The notes under the pieces: model-generated | Databases searched by the model: none | Seen by the model: only the letters and a program-made list of their open reading frames with translations | What the model was told of the DNA's origin: nothing | Assembly (NCBI RefSeq): GCF_001570565.1 | Contig: NZ_BBXE01000035.1 | Coordinates: 91,166-155,165, forward strand | Source: Herbidospora yilanensis | GTDB lineage: Bacteria > Actinomycetota > Actinomycetes > Streptosporangiales > Streptosporangiaceae | Reading direction: 5' to 3' | DNA: 64,000 bases | Shown: piece by piece, positions 50,287 through 60,554 of the stretch | Position numbering within the stretch: the stretch's first letter is position 1 | Layout of the letters: each line of letters begins with the position of its first letter | Position numbers and translations under genes: made by a program

Positions 50287-51365
50287 CGGCCCACCGGATC
50301 GCCGTGATCCCCGGCGACGGGATCGGCACCGAGGTCGTGCCAGAAGGGCTGAGAGCCCTGGCGGCGACCGCCGGGGTGTTCGGCCTGGACCTGCGGTTCG
50401 ACCACTTCGACTTCGCCAGCGCCGCCTACTGGCAGCGGCACGGCACCATGTTGCCGCCCGGCTGGCAGGAGACCCTCGGCTCCTACGACGCGATCTTCTT
50501 CGGCGCCGTGGGGTGGCCCGAGGTCGTGCCCGACCACGTCTCGTTGTGGGGCAGCCTCCTGCGGTTCCGGCGTACCTTCGACCAGTACGTCAACCTGCGT
50601 CCCTGCCGCCTGATGCCGGGCGTGCGCAGCCCGCTGGCCGGGCGCGGGCCGGGTGACGTCGACTTCGTAGTCGTCCGGGAGAACACCGAAGGCGAATACT
50701 CCAGCGTCGGCGGGCGGGTCTTCGAGGGCACCGAGCGCGAGATCGTGCTCCAGGAGACGGTGATGACCCGCGTGGGCGTCGACCGCGTGCTCCGCTACGC
50801 CTTCGAGCTGGCCGAACGGCGGCCGGCCCGGCACCTCACCTCGGCGACGAAGAGCAACGGCATCTCGATCTCGATGCCCTACTGGGACGAACGGGTCGAG
50901 GAGATGGCGAGACGCTTCCCCGGGGTCGCCTGCGACAAGCGGCACATCGACGCGCTGGCGGCCGACTTCGTCCTGCACCCCGACCGGTACGACGTCGTGG
51001 TGGCCAGCAACCTGTTCGGCGACATCCTGTCCGACCTCGGCCCCGCCTGCACCGGCACGATCGGCATCGCCCCGAGCGCGAACATCAACCCCGACCGGGC
51101 ACACCCCAGCCTCTTCGAGCCGGTGCACGGCTCCGCGCCCGACATCGCCGGCCGCGGGATCGCCAACCCGATCGGGCAGATCTGGTGCGCCTCGATGATG
51201 CTCGACCACCTCGGCCACCCCGACGCGGCGGCCCACCTGCTGGGCGCGATCGAAGACGTGCTCGCGGCGGGCCCGGACGAGGCCCCGCTCACCCCCGACC
51301 TGCACGGCCGGGGCACCACGACGGAACTGGGCCGGGCGGTCGCCGCCCGGGCCGGGCAGCGCTAG
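50283..51365 (+). CDS. Tartrate dehydrogenase / D-malate-isopropylmalate dehydrogenase family
   Basis: 360 residues from ATG 50283 in a four-base overlap with the GntR gene. Motifs: IAVIPGDGIGTEVVPEGLRAL, VNLRPCRLMPGV, RENTEGEYSSVGGRVF, DKRHIDALAADFVLHPDRYDVVVASNLFGDILSDLG with metal-binding Asp residues, and HGSAPDIAGRGIANPIG. The SVGGR and length fit tartrate dehydrogenase/decarboxylase or D-malate dehydrogenase more than LeuB. It would oxidise and possibly decarboxylate a 2-hydroxy diacid. Confidence 0.88.
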   Translation: MTAHRIAVIPGDGIGTEVVPEGLRALAATAGVFGLDLRFDHFDFASAAYWQRHGTMLPPGWQETLGSYDAIFFGAVGWPEVVPDHVSLWGSLLRFRRTFDQYVNLRPCRLMPGVRSPLAGRGPGDVDFVVVRENTEGEYSSVGGRVFEGTEREIVLQETVMTRVGVDRVLRYAFELAERRPARHLTSATKSNGISISMPYWDERVEEMARRFPGVACDKRHIDALAADFVLHPDRYDVVVASNLFGDILSDLGPACTGTIGIAPSANINPDRAHPSLFEPVHGSAPDIAGRGIANPIGQIWCASMMLDHLGHPDAAAHLLGAIEDVLAAGPDEAPLTPDLHGRGTTTELGRAVAARAGQR

Positions 51366-51371
51366 AGGAGC

Positions 51372-53051
51372 ATGACCATGGACGCGGACGTCATCATCGT
51401 GGGCGCGGGCCTGGCCGGGCTGGTCGCGGCGCAGGAGCTGACCGGCCGGGGGAAGAAGGTGGCGCTGGTCGACCAGGAGAACGCCGCCAACCTGGGCGGG
51501 CAGGCGTACTGGTCGTTCGGCGGGCTGTTCCTGGTGAACTCGCCCGAGCAGCGCCGCCTGCGGGTGCGCGACTCCGTCGAGCTGGCCTGGAGCGACTGGC
51601 AGGCGAGCGCGGGGTTCGACCGTCTCGACGACGAGGACGCGTGGGCGGTGCGCTGGGCCCGCGCGTACGTCGAGTTCGCGGCGGGTGAGAAGCGGTCGTG
51701 GATCGACGCCCAGGGCATCAAACTGACCCCGGTCGTCGGGTGGGCCGAGCGCGGCGCCCTGCGGGCCGACGGTCACGGCAACTCGGTGCCCCGTTTCCAC
51801 GTGGCCTGGGGCACCGGCACGGGCGTGGTCGGCCCGTTCACGCGCAGCGCCCAGCGGGCGGCCGAGGCGGGGCTGCTGACCTTCCACCACCGTCATCGGG
51901 TCGACGAGCTCGTCGTCTGCGACGGGGCCGTCACCGGCGTGCGCGGGAGCGTGCTGGCCGACGACGACTCGCCCCGCGGCGTGAGTTCCAGCCGCGAGGT
52001 GACGGGCTCGTTCGAGCTGACCGCGCAGGCGGTCATCGTCAGCAGCGGCGGCATCGGCGGCGACCACGACCTGGTGCGCCGCTACTGGCCCGACCGGCTG
52101 GGCAGCGCCCCGCGGCACATGATCACCGGCGTGCCGGCCCACGTCGACGGCCGCATGCTGGCCATCAGCGCGAAGGCGGGGGCCCGGATCGTCAACCCCG
52201 ACCGGATGTGGCACTACACCGAGGGCGTGCAGAACTGGGACCCCGTCTGGCCCGGACACGCGATCCGCATCCTGCCGGGCCCGTCGTCGATGTGGTTCGA
52301 CGCGCTGGGCCGCCGCCTGCCCGAGCCGTGCCTGCCCGGCTACGACACGCTCGGCACCCTCCGGCACCTGCGCACCGATCCCGACATCGCCCGCTACGAC
52401 CACTCCTGGTTCGTGCTCACCCAGAAGATCCTGGAGAAGGAGTTCGCGTTGTCGGGCTCGGAGCAGAACCCCGACATCACCAACGGCGACCGGAGGGCGG
52501 TGTTGCGCAGCCGCGTCTTCGGCAAGGGCGCCCCCGCCCCGGTCGACGCCTTCAAGCGGCGCGGCGCGGACTTCGTCGTGGCCGCCACACTGGACGAACT
52601 GGTGGCGAAGATGAACGGCCTGACCGGCGAGGCCCTGCTCGACGCCGGCCTGATGCGCCGCCAGATCGTGGCCCGAGACCTCCAGGTCGGCAACCCCTAC
52701 AGCAAGGACGCCCAGGTCCAGGGCATCCACAACTCCCGGCGTTTCCTCGGCGACCGCCTCAGCCGCACCGCCGCGCCGCACCGCCTCCTCGACCCGCAGG
52801 CCGGTCCCCTGATCGGGGTCCGGCTGCGCGTCCTGACCCGCAAGAGCCTCGGCGGGCTCCAGACCGACCTCGACTCCCGCGCCCTCGGCGCCGACGGCCG
52901 TCCCGTCCCCGGCCTGTACGCGGTGGGCGAGGCCGCCGGGTTCGGCGGCGGCGGCCTGCACGGCTACAACGCGCTGGAGGGCACCTTCCTCGGCGGCTGC
53001 CTGTTCTCCGGCCGCCAGGCCGGGCGGGCCGCCGCCGAGGCGGCCGGGTGA
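51372..53051 (+). CDS. FAD-binding dehydrogenase (fumarate reductase/KsdD-like flavoprotein)
   Basis: 559 residues; ATG 51372 (or 51378), preceded by AGGAG. FAD motif ADVIIVGAGLAGLVAAQEL, NLGGQAYWSFGGLFLV in the flavin site, SSGGIGGDHDLVRRYWP, and GLYAVGEAAGFGGGGLHGYNALEGTFLGGCL near the C-terminus. It belongs to the fumarate reductase/3-ketosteroid dehydrogenase superfamily as the soluble 'FAD-binding dehydrogenase' type. Last gene of the rightward arm; it probably performs a dehydrogenation in the same acid-catabolism route. Converges with chvE with a 13-base gap. Confidence 0.88.
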   Translation: MTMDADVIIVGAGLAGLVAAQELTGRGKKVALVDQENAANLGGQAYWSFGGLFLVNSPEQRRLRVRDSVELAWSDWQASAGFDRLDDEDAWAVRWARAYVEFAAGEKRSWIDAQGIKLTPVVGWAERGALRADGHGNSVPRFHVAWGTGTGVVGPFTRSAQRAAEAGLLTFHHRHRVDELVVCDGAVTGVRGSVLADDDSPRGVSSSREVTGSFELTAQAVIVSSGGIGGDHDLVRRYWPDRLGSAPRHMITGVPAHVDGRMLAISAKAGARIVNPDRMWHYTEGVQNWDPVWPGHAIRILPGPSSMWFDALGRRLPEPCLPGYDTLGTLRHLRTDPDIARYDHSWFVLTQKILEKEFALSGSEQNPDITNGDRRAVLRSRVFGKGAPAPVDAFKRRGADFVVAATLDELVAKMNGLTGEALLDAGLMRRQIVARDLQVGNPYSKDAQVQGIHNSRRFLGDRLSRTAAPHRLLDPQAGPLIGVRLRVLTRKSLGGLQTDLDSRALGADGRPVPGLYAVGEAAGFGGGGLHGYNALEGTFLGGCLFSGRQAGRAAAEAAG

Positions 53052-53064
53052 ACGCCGCGCCGGG

Positions 53065-54186
53065 TCAGCCCTGCGTGAGCGGGGCGAGCTTCGGGTCGTT
53101 GGCGTACGACTCGGCGGCGTTGTCCTTGGTCACGATGACCGGCGGGAGCAGATAGGCCGGGACGACCTTCTGGCCGTTGTCGTAGGAGTCCTTGTCGTTG
53201 ATGGTCGGCTCGTTTCCGGCCTGGAGGGACTTGACCATGTTGATGGTCTCGGCGACCAGCTTGCGGGTGTCCTTGTTGATCGTCGAGTACTGCTCCCCGG
53301 CCATGATCGACTTGACCGACTCGACCTCCGAGTCCTGGCCGGTCACGACGGGGATGTCCTTGCCGGCGCCCTTGACCGAGGTGATGATCGCGCGGGCGAG
53401 CGTGTCGTTCGGCGACAGGACGCCGTCGAGCTTCTTGTCGCCGTTGTAGGTCGAGGTCAGCAGCGAGTCCATACGCTGCTGGGCGTTCTCGGCCTTCCAG
53501 CCCTGGATCGCGGTCTGCTTGATGTCGGTCTGGCCGGAGCCGACGACGACGTCGCCCTTGTCGATCAGCGGCTGGAGCACGTCCATCGCGCCGTTGAAGA
53601 ACACGCCCGAGTTGTTGTCGTCGGGCGAGCCGGAGAACAGCTCGACCGTCCACGGGCCCTCGGGCTTCTCGGCCTTCATGCCGTCCAGGAGCGCCTGGCC
53701 CTGGAGCTGGCCGACCTTGAAGTTGTCGAAGGCGATGTAGTAGTCGACGTCAGGGGTGTTGGTGATCAGCCGGTCGTAGGCGATGACGGTCGCGCCGGCC
53801 TCCTTGGCCTGCTTGACCTGGGTGGTGAGCTGCGCGGCGTCGGTGGCGCCGATCACGATGACCTTGGCGCCCTTGGTGACCATGGCGGAGATCTGGGCCT
53901 GCTGGTCGGCGACGGTGGTGGAGGCGCCCGCGTACTGGACGTCCGAGGTGAAGCCCGCCTCCTTGAGCCCGTTGGTGAACAGGTCACCGGCGAGCACCCA
54001 GTTCTCGGAGGTCTTGGACGGCAGGGCCACCCCGATGAGGGCGTCGGCGGCGAAGCCCTTGGCGGGCGCGGCGCCGGCGCCGGTGTCGGCTGCGGGTGCG
54101 CCCTCCCGCTCGGTGGCGCAGGCGCCCAGAGTGAGCAGCGCCGCGGCGCCGATCAACGCGACGCTCCTGGTCAGATATTTCCGCAT
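53065..54186 (-). CDS. chvE: Multiple-monosaccharide ABC transporter substrate-binding lipoprotein
   Basis: 373 residues with lipobox LTLGAC near residue 22. Periplasmic-binding-protein type I fold: IGVALPSKTSENWVLAGDLF, VIVIGATDAAQLTTQVKQAK, VIAYDRLITNTPDVDYYIAFDN, GDVVVGSGQTDIKQTAIQGWKAE and PVVTGQDSEVESVKSI. This is the ChvE-type sugar-binding protein (glucose, galactose, xylose, arabinose). Last gene of the import operon, 64 bases after mmsB. Confidence 0.93.
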   Translation of the reverse strand: MRKYLTRSVALIGAAALLTLGACATEREGAPAADTGAGAAPAKGFAADALIGVALPSKTSENWVLAGDLFTNGLKEAGFTSDVQYAGASTTVADQQAQISAMVTKGAKVIVIGATDAAQLTTQVKQAKEAGATVIAYDRLITNTPDVDYYIAFDNFKVGQLQGQALLDGMKAEKPEGPWTVELFSGSPDDNNSGVFFNGAMDVLQPLIDKGDVVVGSGQTDIKQTAIQGWKAENAQQRMDSLLTSTYNGDKKLDGVLSPNDTLARAIITSVKGAGKDIPVVTGQDSEVESVKSIMAGEQYSTINKDTRKLVAETINMVKSLQAGNEPTINDKDSYDNGQKVVPAYLLPPVIVTKDNAAESYANDPKLAPLTQG

Positions 54187-54250
54187 TGTGAAACGAGCCC
54201 TTCTGGGGATGTGATGTCACGAGCGTGTGGGGAACACGCCCGGGAGGTGG

Positions 54251-55545
54251 TCAGCCGGCGACCGGAGCCTTGTCGGCGTCCGACGACGGGGAGGGTCGAT
54301 CGGTCGGGGGTGGGGGATCGTCCCGGCGGAAGGGGCGCATCAGCGAACCGATGATCGAGAAGCGCCCCTGGCTCTTGTTGTAGACGTCGAAGGCCACCGC
54401 GAGCAGCAGGACCAGGCCCTTGATGATCTGGACCAGGTCCGAGCCGACGCCTTCGAGCTGCAGGCCGTTGTTCAGCAGGGCCATGACCAGGCCGCCGACG
54501 ATCGACCCGCTGATGGTGCCGAGGCCGCCCGAGACGGCCGCGCCGCCGATGAAGACGGCCGCGATGGCGTCGAGTTCCCAGCTCAGGCCGTCTTGGGGGC
54601 CGGAGGCCGACGACCGCGCCACGAAGATCATCCCGGCCAGCGCGGCCAGGACGGACATGTTCATCATGACGAGGAAGTTGACCCGCCGCAGCTTCACGCC
54701 GGACAACTCGGCGGCGCGCGAGTTGCCGCCCACCGCGTAGATGTGCCGGCCGCCGATGGTGTTGCGGGTGTAGTGGGAGTACGCCAGCACCAGCACGATC
54801 AGGATGATGCCGGAGATCGGCAGGCTGGTGCCGACCCGGCCACCGGCGAAGCGCAGCGTGGCGAACACGATGACGCCGACCATGACCGCCATCCGCAGCA
54901 CCGAGATCCACATCGGCGCGACGTCGGCGTTCATCTCGCGCCGGGTCTGGCGGGCCTTCAGCTCCCGCCAGATCACGCCCGCGCACGCGGCCAGGCCGAG
55001 CAGCAGCGTCAGGTTGTTGTAGCCGGTGTTCGGGCCCACCTCGGGCAGGAACCCGGCGCCGATCGTGCGGAAGCCCTCCGAGACCGGGACCGTGTCGGCG
55101 TTGCCGATGTACTGGTTGCCGCCGCGGAACAGCAGCATGCCGGCCAGCGTGACGATGAAGGCCGGCACGCCGACGTAGGCGACCCAGAAGCCCTGCCAGG
55201 CGCCGATCAGCGCGCCGACGGCCAGCCCGAGCAGGATGCCCACCGGCCAGGGCAGGGAGAACTCCTGCATGGCCTTGGCCACCACGATGCCGGTGAAGGC
55301 GGCGACCGAGCCGACCGACAGGTCGATGTGCCCGGCCACGATCACCATCAGCATGCCGATGGCCAGGATGAGGATGTAGGAGTACTGGCTGACGACGGCG
55401 ATGAGGTTGCCCGAGGTCAGCGTCAGGCCGTCGGTCCAGATCTGGAACAGCAGCACGATGGCCACGAGCGTGAAGATCATGCCGAACTGGCGGGCGTTGG
55501 AGGTGGTGCCCCCGAACAGGTTCTTCTGGAGGTCTTTGATTCGGC

Positions 55546-55549
<4 letters not shown>
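54251..55549 (-). CDS. mmsB: Multiple-monosaccharide ABC transporter permease
   Basis: 432 residues from ATG 55549 (ATGA overlap with mmsA). About ten hydrophobic helices, with [20 protein letters not shown] and the cytoplasmic [19 protein letters not shown] loop typical of CUT2-family permeases, and [35 protein letters not shown]. The C-terminal tail is Pro/Asp-rich. Forms the membrane channel of the ChvE-type sugar importer. Confidence 0.93.
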
Positions 55550-57093
<1,544 letters not shown>

Positions 57094-57133
57094 GGACGAA
57101 TCTCCCTGGTCACAACTTGCCTCACTTGTTTCA

Positions 57134-57190
57134 TGACTTAGTTGTTAGAACTATCCGAAGGACCATAAATCCATTGGATTTACTAAGTCA
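57134..57190. promoter_or_regulatory. Candidate ROK-repressor operator region between mmsA and the ROK gene
   Basis: A 9-bp inverted repeat TGACTTAGT (57134-57142) and ACTAAGTCA (57182-57190) encloses a second one, AAATCC-ATT-GGATTT (57167-57181). The whole gap is AT-rich and contains promoter-like TATA/TTGTTA stretches. ROK repressors bind AT-rich palindromes upstream of sugar-import genes, so this is the probable operator for both directions. Confidence 0.6.
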
Positions 57191-57239
57191 ACGCTCTGGT
57201 GCAGACTGTGACCCGACAGACGAGCAGGAAGGACCCTGA

Positions 57240-58478
57240 GTGCGACAGGCAGGTACAAATCTCCCCAAAGTGGGACGATACAACCAGGCTGTGGTGCTGG
57301 ACCAAATCCAGCTCGCCGACGGCATCAGCCGGGTCGAGATCGCCGAGCGCACCGGGCTCACCCCGCAGACCGTCTCAGGAATCGTCCGCCGGCTCATCGG
57401 CGAGGGCATGGTGCGGGAGGACGGCGCCAGCCGGGTCCTCAACGGAGGCAAGCCGCGCACCACGCTCCGGCTCAATCCCGACGCGCGCGCGGCGGTCGGG
57501 GTGCACTTCGACCCCGTGAAGCTCACCTGCACAGTGGTCGACCTGCTCGGCCGGCCGCTGGCCGTGCGGCGGCGGCCGGTCAGCTCGGGCACCGACCCGG
57601 CCGACGTCGTCGCCGCGATGGCCGCGCTCGTCGACGAGGTGCTGGCCGAGTCGCAGGTGCCTCCCGGCCGGGTGCTGGGCGTGGGCCTGGCCGCGCCGGG
57701 GCCGCTCGACCAGAACCGCGGCCTCATCGTGGCCCCGCCCCAGCTCGCGAACTGGACCCGCGTGCCGGTGCAGCGCATGCTCGCCGAGGCCACCGGGCTG
57801 CCCGTGACGCTCGACAACGACGCCACCGCCGCCGCCGTCGCCGAACGGTGGTCGGGCGCGGGCAAGGGGGTGGCCCACTTCGCCTACCTCTACTTCGGCA
57901 CCGGCATCGGCGGCGGGCTCATCCTCAACCACCAGGTCTACCGGGGCGGTTCGCTGAACGCCGGCGAGTTCGGCCACTCCACCGTGCTCGCCGACGGACC
58001 CGAGTGCTACTGCGGCAACCACGGCTGCCTCGAACGCCTCGTCAACCCGTCGGCGCTGGTGGCCCGGACGCACGAGAAGCTCGCCGCCGGGCGGCCCAGC
58101 GTGCTCGCCGAACCCTTCGCCGCCGACCCGGCCGCCGTCGACCACGCCGCGGTCCTGCTCGCGGCGGCCGGCGGAGACCCCCTCGCGGGCGAGGTCGTCG
58201 ACGAGGCCGCCCGCCACGTGGCCTCGGTCGCCGTCAGCGTCGCCAACTTCGTCGACGTCGACCTCATCGTCCTGGGCGGCCACGGCATCGAGCACGTCGA
58301 AGACCGGTTCGCCGCCGCCGTCGCCGACGCGTTGTCCACCCGGCCGCTGTCGCGGCACATCCGGATCGTCGAGGTGGCCGCCTCACCCCTGGGCGCCGAC
58401 GCCGCCGTGGTCGGGGCGGCGACGCTCGTCCTGCACACCACCTACTCGCCGCAGTTGTCGGCCTTCCTGTCGCACTGA
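57240..58478 (+). CDS. ROK-family transcriptional regulator
   Basis: 412 residues from GTG 57240. The N-terminal winged HTH is QIQLADGISRVEIAERTGLTPQTVSGIVRRLIGEG, visible as RVEIAERTGLTPQTVSGIV. The ROK domain has sugar-kinase motifs (LGVGLAAPGPLD, LDNDATAAAVAERW, YFGTGIGGGLILN) and the zinc motif CYCGNHGCLE. It probably represses the divergent monosaccharide importer and is released by a sugar such as xylose or arabinose. Confidence 0.93.
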   Translation: MRQAGTNLPKVGRYNQAVVLDQIQLADGISRVEIAERTGLTPQTVSGIVRRLIGEGMVREDGASRVLNGGKPRTTLRLNPDARAAVGVHFDPVKLTCTVVDLLGRPLAVRRRPVSSGTDPADVVAAMAALVDEVLAESQVPPGRVLGVGLAAPGPLDQNRGLIVAPPQLANWTRVPVQRMLAEATGLPVTLDNDATAAAVAERWSGAGKGVAHFAYLYFGTGIGGGLILNHQVYRGGSLNAGEFGHSTVLADGPECYCGNHGCLERLVNPSALVARTHEKLAAGRPSVLAEPFAADPAAVDHAAVLLAAAGGDPLAGEVVDEAARHVASVAVSVANFVDVDLIVLGGHGIEHVEDRFAAAVADALSTRPLSRHIRIVEVAASPLGADAAVVGAATLVLHTTYSPQLSAFLSH

Positions 58479-58584
58479 CCCCCGGCGATGCCGCTGGTGC
58501 CCGGCCACGGCCGGCCCGATTCGTTCTGGCGCCGCCAGAAGGTCATCCCGCTTCGCCGGTGACATCGCCGGCCGCCGCGGGCCA

Positions 58585-58690
58585 GGCTCGACCACACGGC
58601 CGACGTCATGCGGGCGACCGAACCGGCCCGTGGCGGCCACTTCGCCGCGTTCGAGGAGCCCGAGGCCGCCCTACCGGGCCGCGACCACGG
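58585..58690 (+). pseudogene. Short epoxide-hydrolase-like C-terminal scrap
   Basis: The rightward frame reads DVMRATEPARGGHFAAFEEPEA, here as RGGHFAAFEEPEA, which matches the conserved C-terminal GGHFAA.E.P block with the catalytic His of alpha/beta-hydrolase epoxide hydrolases. Nothing upstream continues the fold. It is a decayed fragment in the 220-base gap between the ROK and GH30 genes. Confidence 0.4.
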
Positions 58691-58700
58691 GCCGAACGGG

Positions 58701-60389
58701 TCAGACGACCGTGCAGGGGACGCCGTTGAGGGTGAACGCGCCCGGTTCGGCGGTGTTGCCGGTGTGAGTGGCCTGGAAGCCGACGTCGATGGTCGCGCCG
58801 GGCGCGATCGTGGCGTTGTGGCTCACGTTGCGGGCGCTGACCTGGCCGCTGGAGGGCGAGTAGGTCGCGTTCCAGCCCCCCGAGATCACCTGCCCGGAGG
58901 GCAGGGTGAAGACCAGGGTCCAGCCGTCGACCGCCGACGAGCCGGTGTTGGTGATGCTGATGTTGGCGGTGAAGCCGTTGTTCCAGGCGTTCATCGTGTA
59001 CGCCACCCGGAACTGCCCGGTGCCGCCGCTGGGCGACGGCGTCGGGGTGGGCGTGGGGGTCGGCGTGGGGGTGGGCGACGGCACCGGGCCGGTGCTGGTC
59101 ACGAAGGTCGTCACGCTGCGGGCGGGCAGGTTGACGGTGAGGGAGCCGTTCGTCATGGCCGTCGTCCCCTGGGGCGCGACGTTCCGGCTCGCGTCGGTCA
59201 CCCAGGACGACGCGCTGGAGGCGGTGCTGTTGGCGATGGTGAACTGCTGGCTCACCGCCGAGGTGTTCTTGTTGATGGCGACGATGACGACCGTGCCGCC
59301 GCTGCGGTAGGCCGACACGTAGACGTTGGAGGCCGGGGTGGCCGTCGCGTTGACGCGCACGTAACCGGGGCGGACGAACCTGGCGTAGTGGGCCATCATC
59401 GCGCCGCGTTTGCTGATCTGGCCGTCTTCGCGCATGGGGCCGTAGCTTCGCCGGATGTACCACCAGACGTACATCTGGAACTCCGCGTCGACCATGGCGC
59501 GGTGGATGTGCTCCCCCACGTCCAGGGCCTGCGGCCACAGGTCGGCCGAGTCGCTGCTGTTGGGGTAGTAGACCTCGGTCATCCACAACTCTTTGCCCGC
59601 GCCCCGCTGCTGGTACAGCGGGTAGGGGAAGTTCGAGTACGAGGTGCCGTAGAGGTGGGCGCCGATGACGTCGACGTTGGCCAGCGCGGTGGCGTCGTTG
59701 AGGATCGGGTCGGACATGTTCTTCAGATACTGGAACGACTCGGGCGCGATGACGCGGGTGTTGATCGAGCCGGCGTTCTCCCGCAGGAAACGCACCATCT
59801 CTGCGGGGGTCCACCACGTCCAGTCGTGGGCGTAGTCGGGCTCGTTCTGCACCGATATGGCGTAGAGGTTCACGCCGTTGTTGCGCATGTAGGTGCTGAA
59901 GTCGTTGAGGTGCTGGGCGTAGGCGGCGTAGGCGTTGTAGCGCAGGCGCTTGGCGTTGGTCTGGGTGCCGCGCGTGAAGGTCTCGATCATGGAGGCCGGC
60001 GGGTTCCACGGCGAGGCGAAGACCAGCACCCCCAGTTCGACCGCGCGCCGGGCCGTGGCCAGGTCACGGCCGAAGTCGGCCTGGCTCTCCGGCACGGGGA
60101 TCCGCAACACCGAGAACCCCAGGCGGCCCTCACCGGTGCCGAACGCCGTCTCCCGCTGGGCGGAGGTCAGGTCGCCGATCCACGCGGCGTGGGCCATGCC
60201 GCCGAAACCCCGGATCGTCTGCCGCTGCGCCGACGGGTCGATGACCGCCGTGGCGGCCGCCGCCTCGGTGGCGCCGACGACCGTCGCCGCCGCCGTGATC
60301 ACCGGCAGGGTTCCCATCGTGGTCAGGACGGATCTGCGGCTCAGCAGACTCCGCCCGCGGCTCTCCGACTCGTGCTGATCGTCCATCAT
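58701..60389 (-). CDS. xynC: Secreted GH30 glucuronoxylanase (XynC-like) with C-terminal CBM2
   Basis: 562 residues from ATG 60389 (GGAG site upstream; a further in-frame ATG at 60431 would place an operator inside the gene). Tat-type signal with RRSVLTTMG, R18-R19. GH30 domain about 48-430: acid/base E183 in SVQNEPDY, nucleophile E272 in LWMTEVYYP, and YIRRSYGPM, the loop whose Arg recognises 4-O-methylglucuronic acid in subfamily 8 enzymes. A Pro-Thr linker (PTPTPTP) leads to a CBM2 (about 460-562, QFRVAYTMNAWNNGFTANI). It cleaves glucuronoxylan outside the cell. Confidence 0.93.
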   Translation of the reverse strand: MMDDQHESESRGRSLLSRRSVLTTMGTLPVITAAATVVGATEAAAATAVIDPSAQRQTIRGFGGMAHAAWIGDLTSAQRETAFGTGEGRLGFSVLRIPVPESQADFGRDLATARRAVELGVLVFASPWNPPASMIETFTRGTQTNAKRLRYNAYAAYAQHLNDFSTYMRNNGVNLYAISVQNEPDYAHDWTWWTPAEMVRFLRENAGSINTRVIAPESFQYLKNMSDPILNDATALANVDVIGAHLYGTSYSNFPYPLYQQRGAGKELWMTEVYYPNSSDSADLWPQALDVGEHIHRAMVDAEFQMYVWWYIRRSYGPMREDGQISKRGAMMAHYARFVRPGYVRVNATATPASNVYVSAYRSGGTVVIVAINKNTSAVSQQFTIANSTASSASSWVTDASRNVAPQGTTAMTNGSLTVNLPARSVTTFVTSTGPVPSPTPTPTPTPTPTPSPSGGTGQFRVAYTMNAWNNGFTANISITNTGSSAVDGWTLVFTLPSGQVISGGWNATYSPSSGQVSARNVSHNATIAPGATIDVGFQATHTGNTAEPGAFTLNGVPCTVV

Positions 60390-60416
60390 CTCGTCTCCGG
60401 CATCGTGCTGGGGTCC

Positions 60417-60430
60417 TGTTACCGCAAACA
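60417..60430. promoter_or_regulatory. LacI-type operator, site 1 (GH30 gene)
   Basis: TGTTACCGCAAACA, read on the minus strand as TGTTTGCGGTAACA, 28-41 bases upstream of the GH30 start. It differs by one base from the site at 62025. Confidence 0.65.
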
Positions 60431-60507
60431 TGAGCGCTCCGTCAGCGGGAGCGTCAAACAGGACCCGGGCCGACCTGCCGACACGCTGTGCGAATCCGGA
60501 GAGGGTC

Positions 60508-60520
60508 GTGAAAATTTCAC
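60508..60520. promoter_or_regulatory. Palindrome GTGAAAATTTCAC, copy 1
   Basis: A perfect 13-base odd palindrome 119-131 bases upstream of the GH30 start, between that gene and the LacI gene. Its shape resembles the (C/G)GAAAnTTTC(G/C) operators of LacI-type xylan regulators. Confidence 0.5.
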
Positions 60521-60554
60521 CGAATACCGCAGGGCAGAGCCCGAAAAAGTCGCG

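Noticed and set aside
50175..52961. 928-codon open frame opposite the GntR/dehydrogenase/FAD genes
   Set aside because: Composition is the mirror of GC3-rich coding DNA and it spans three genuine genes on the other strand.
59030..59100. Short-sequence repeat array on the minus strand as a regulatory microsatellite
   Set aside because: It encodes the Pro-Thr linker between GH30 and CBM2, which fully explains the repetition.
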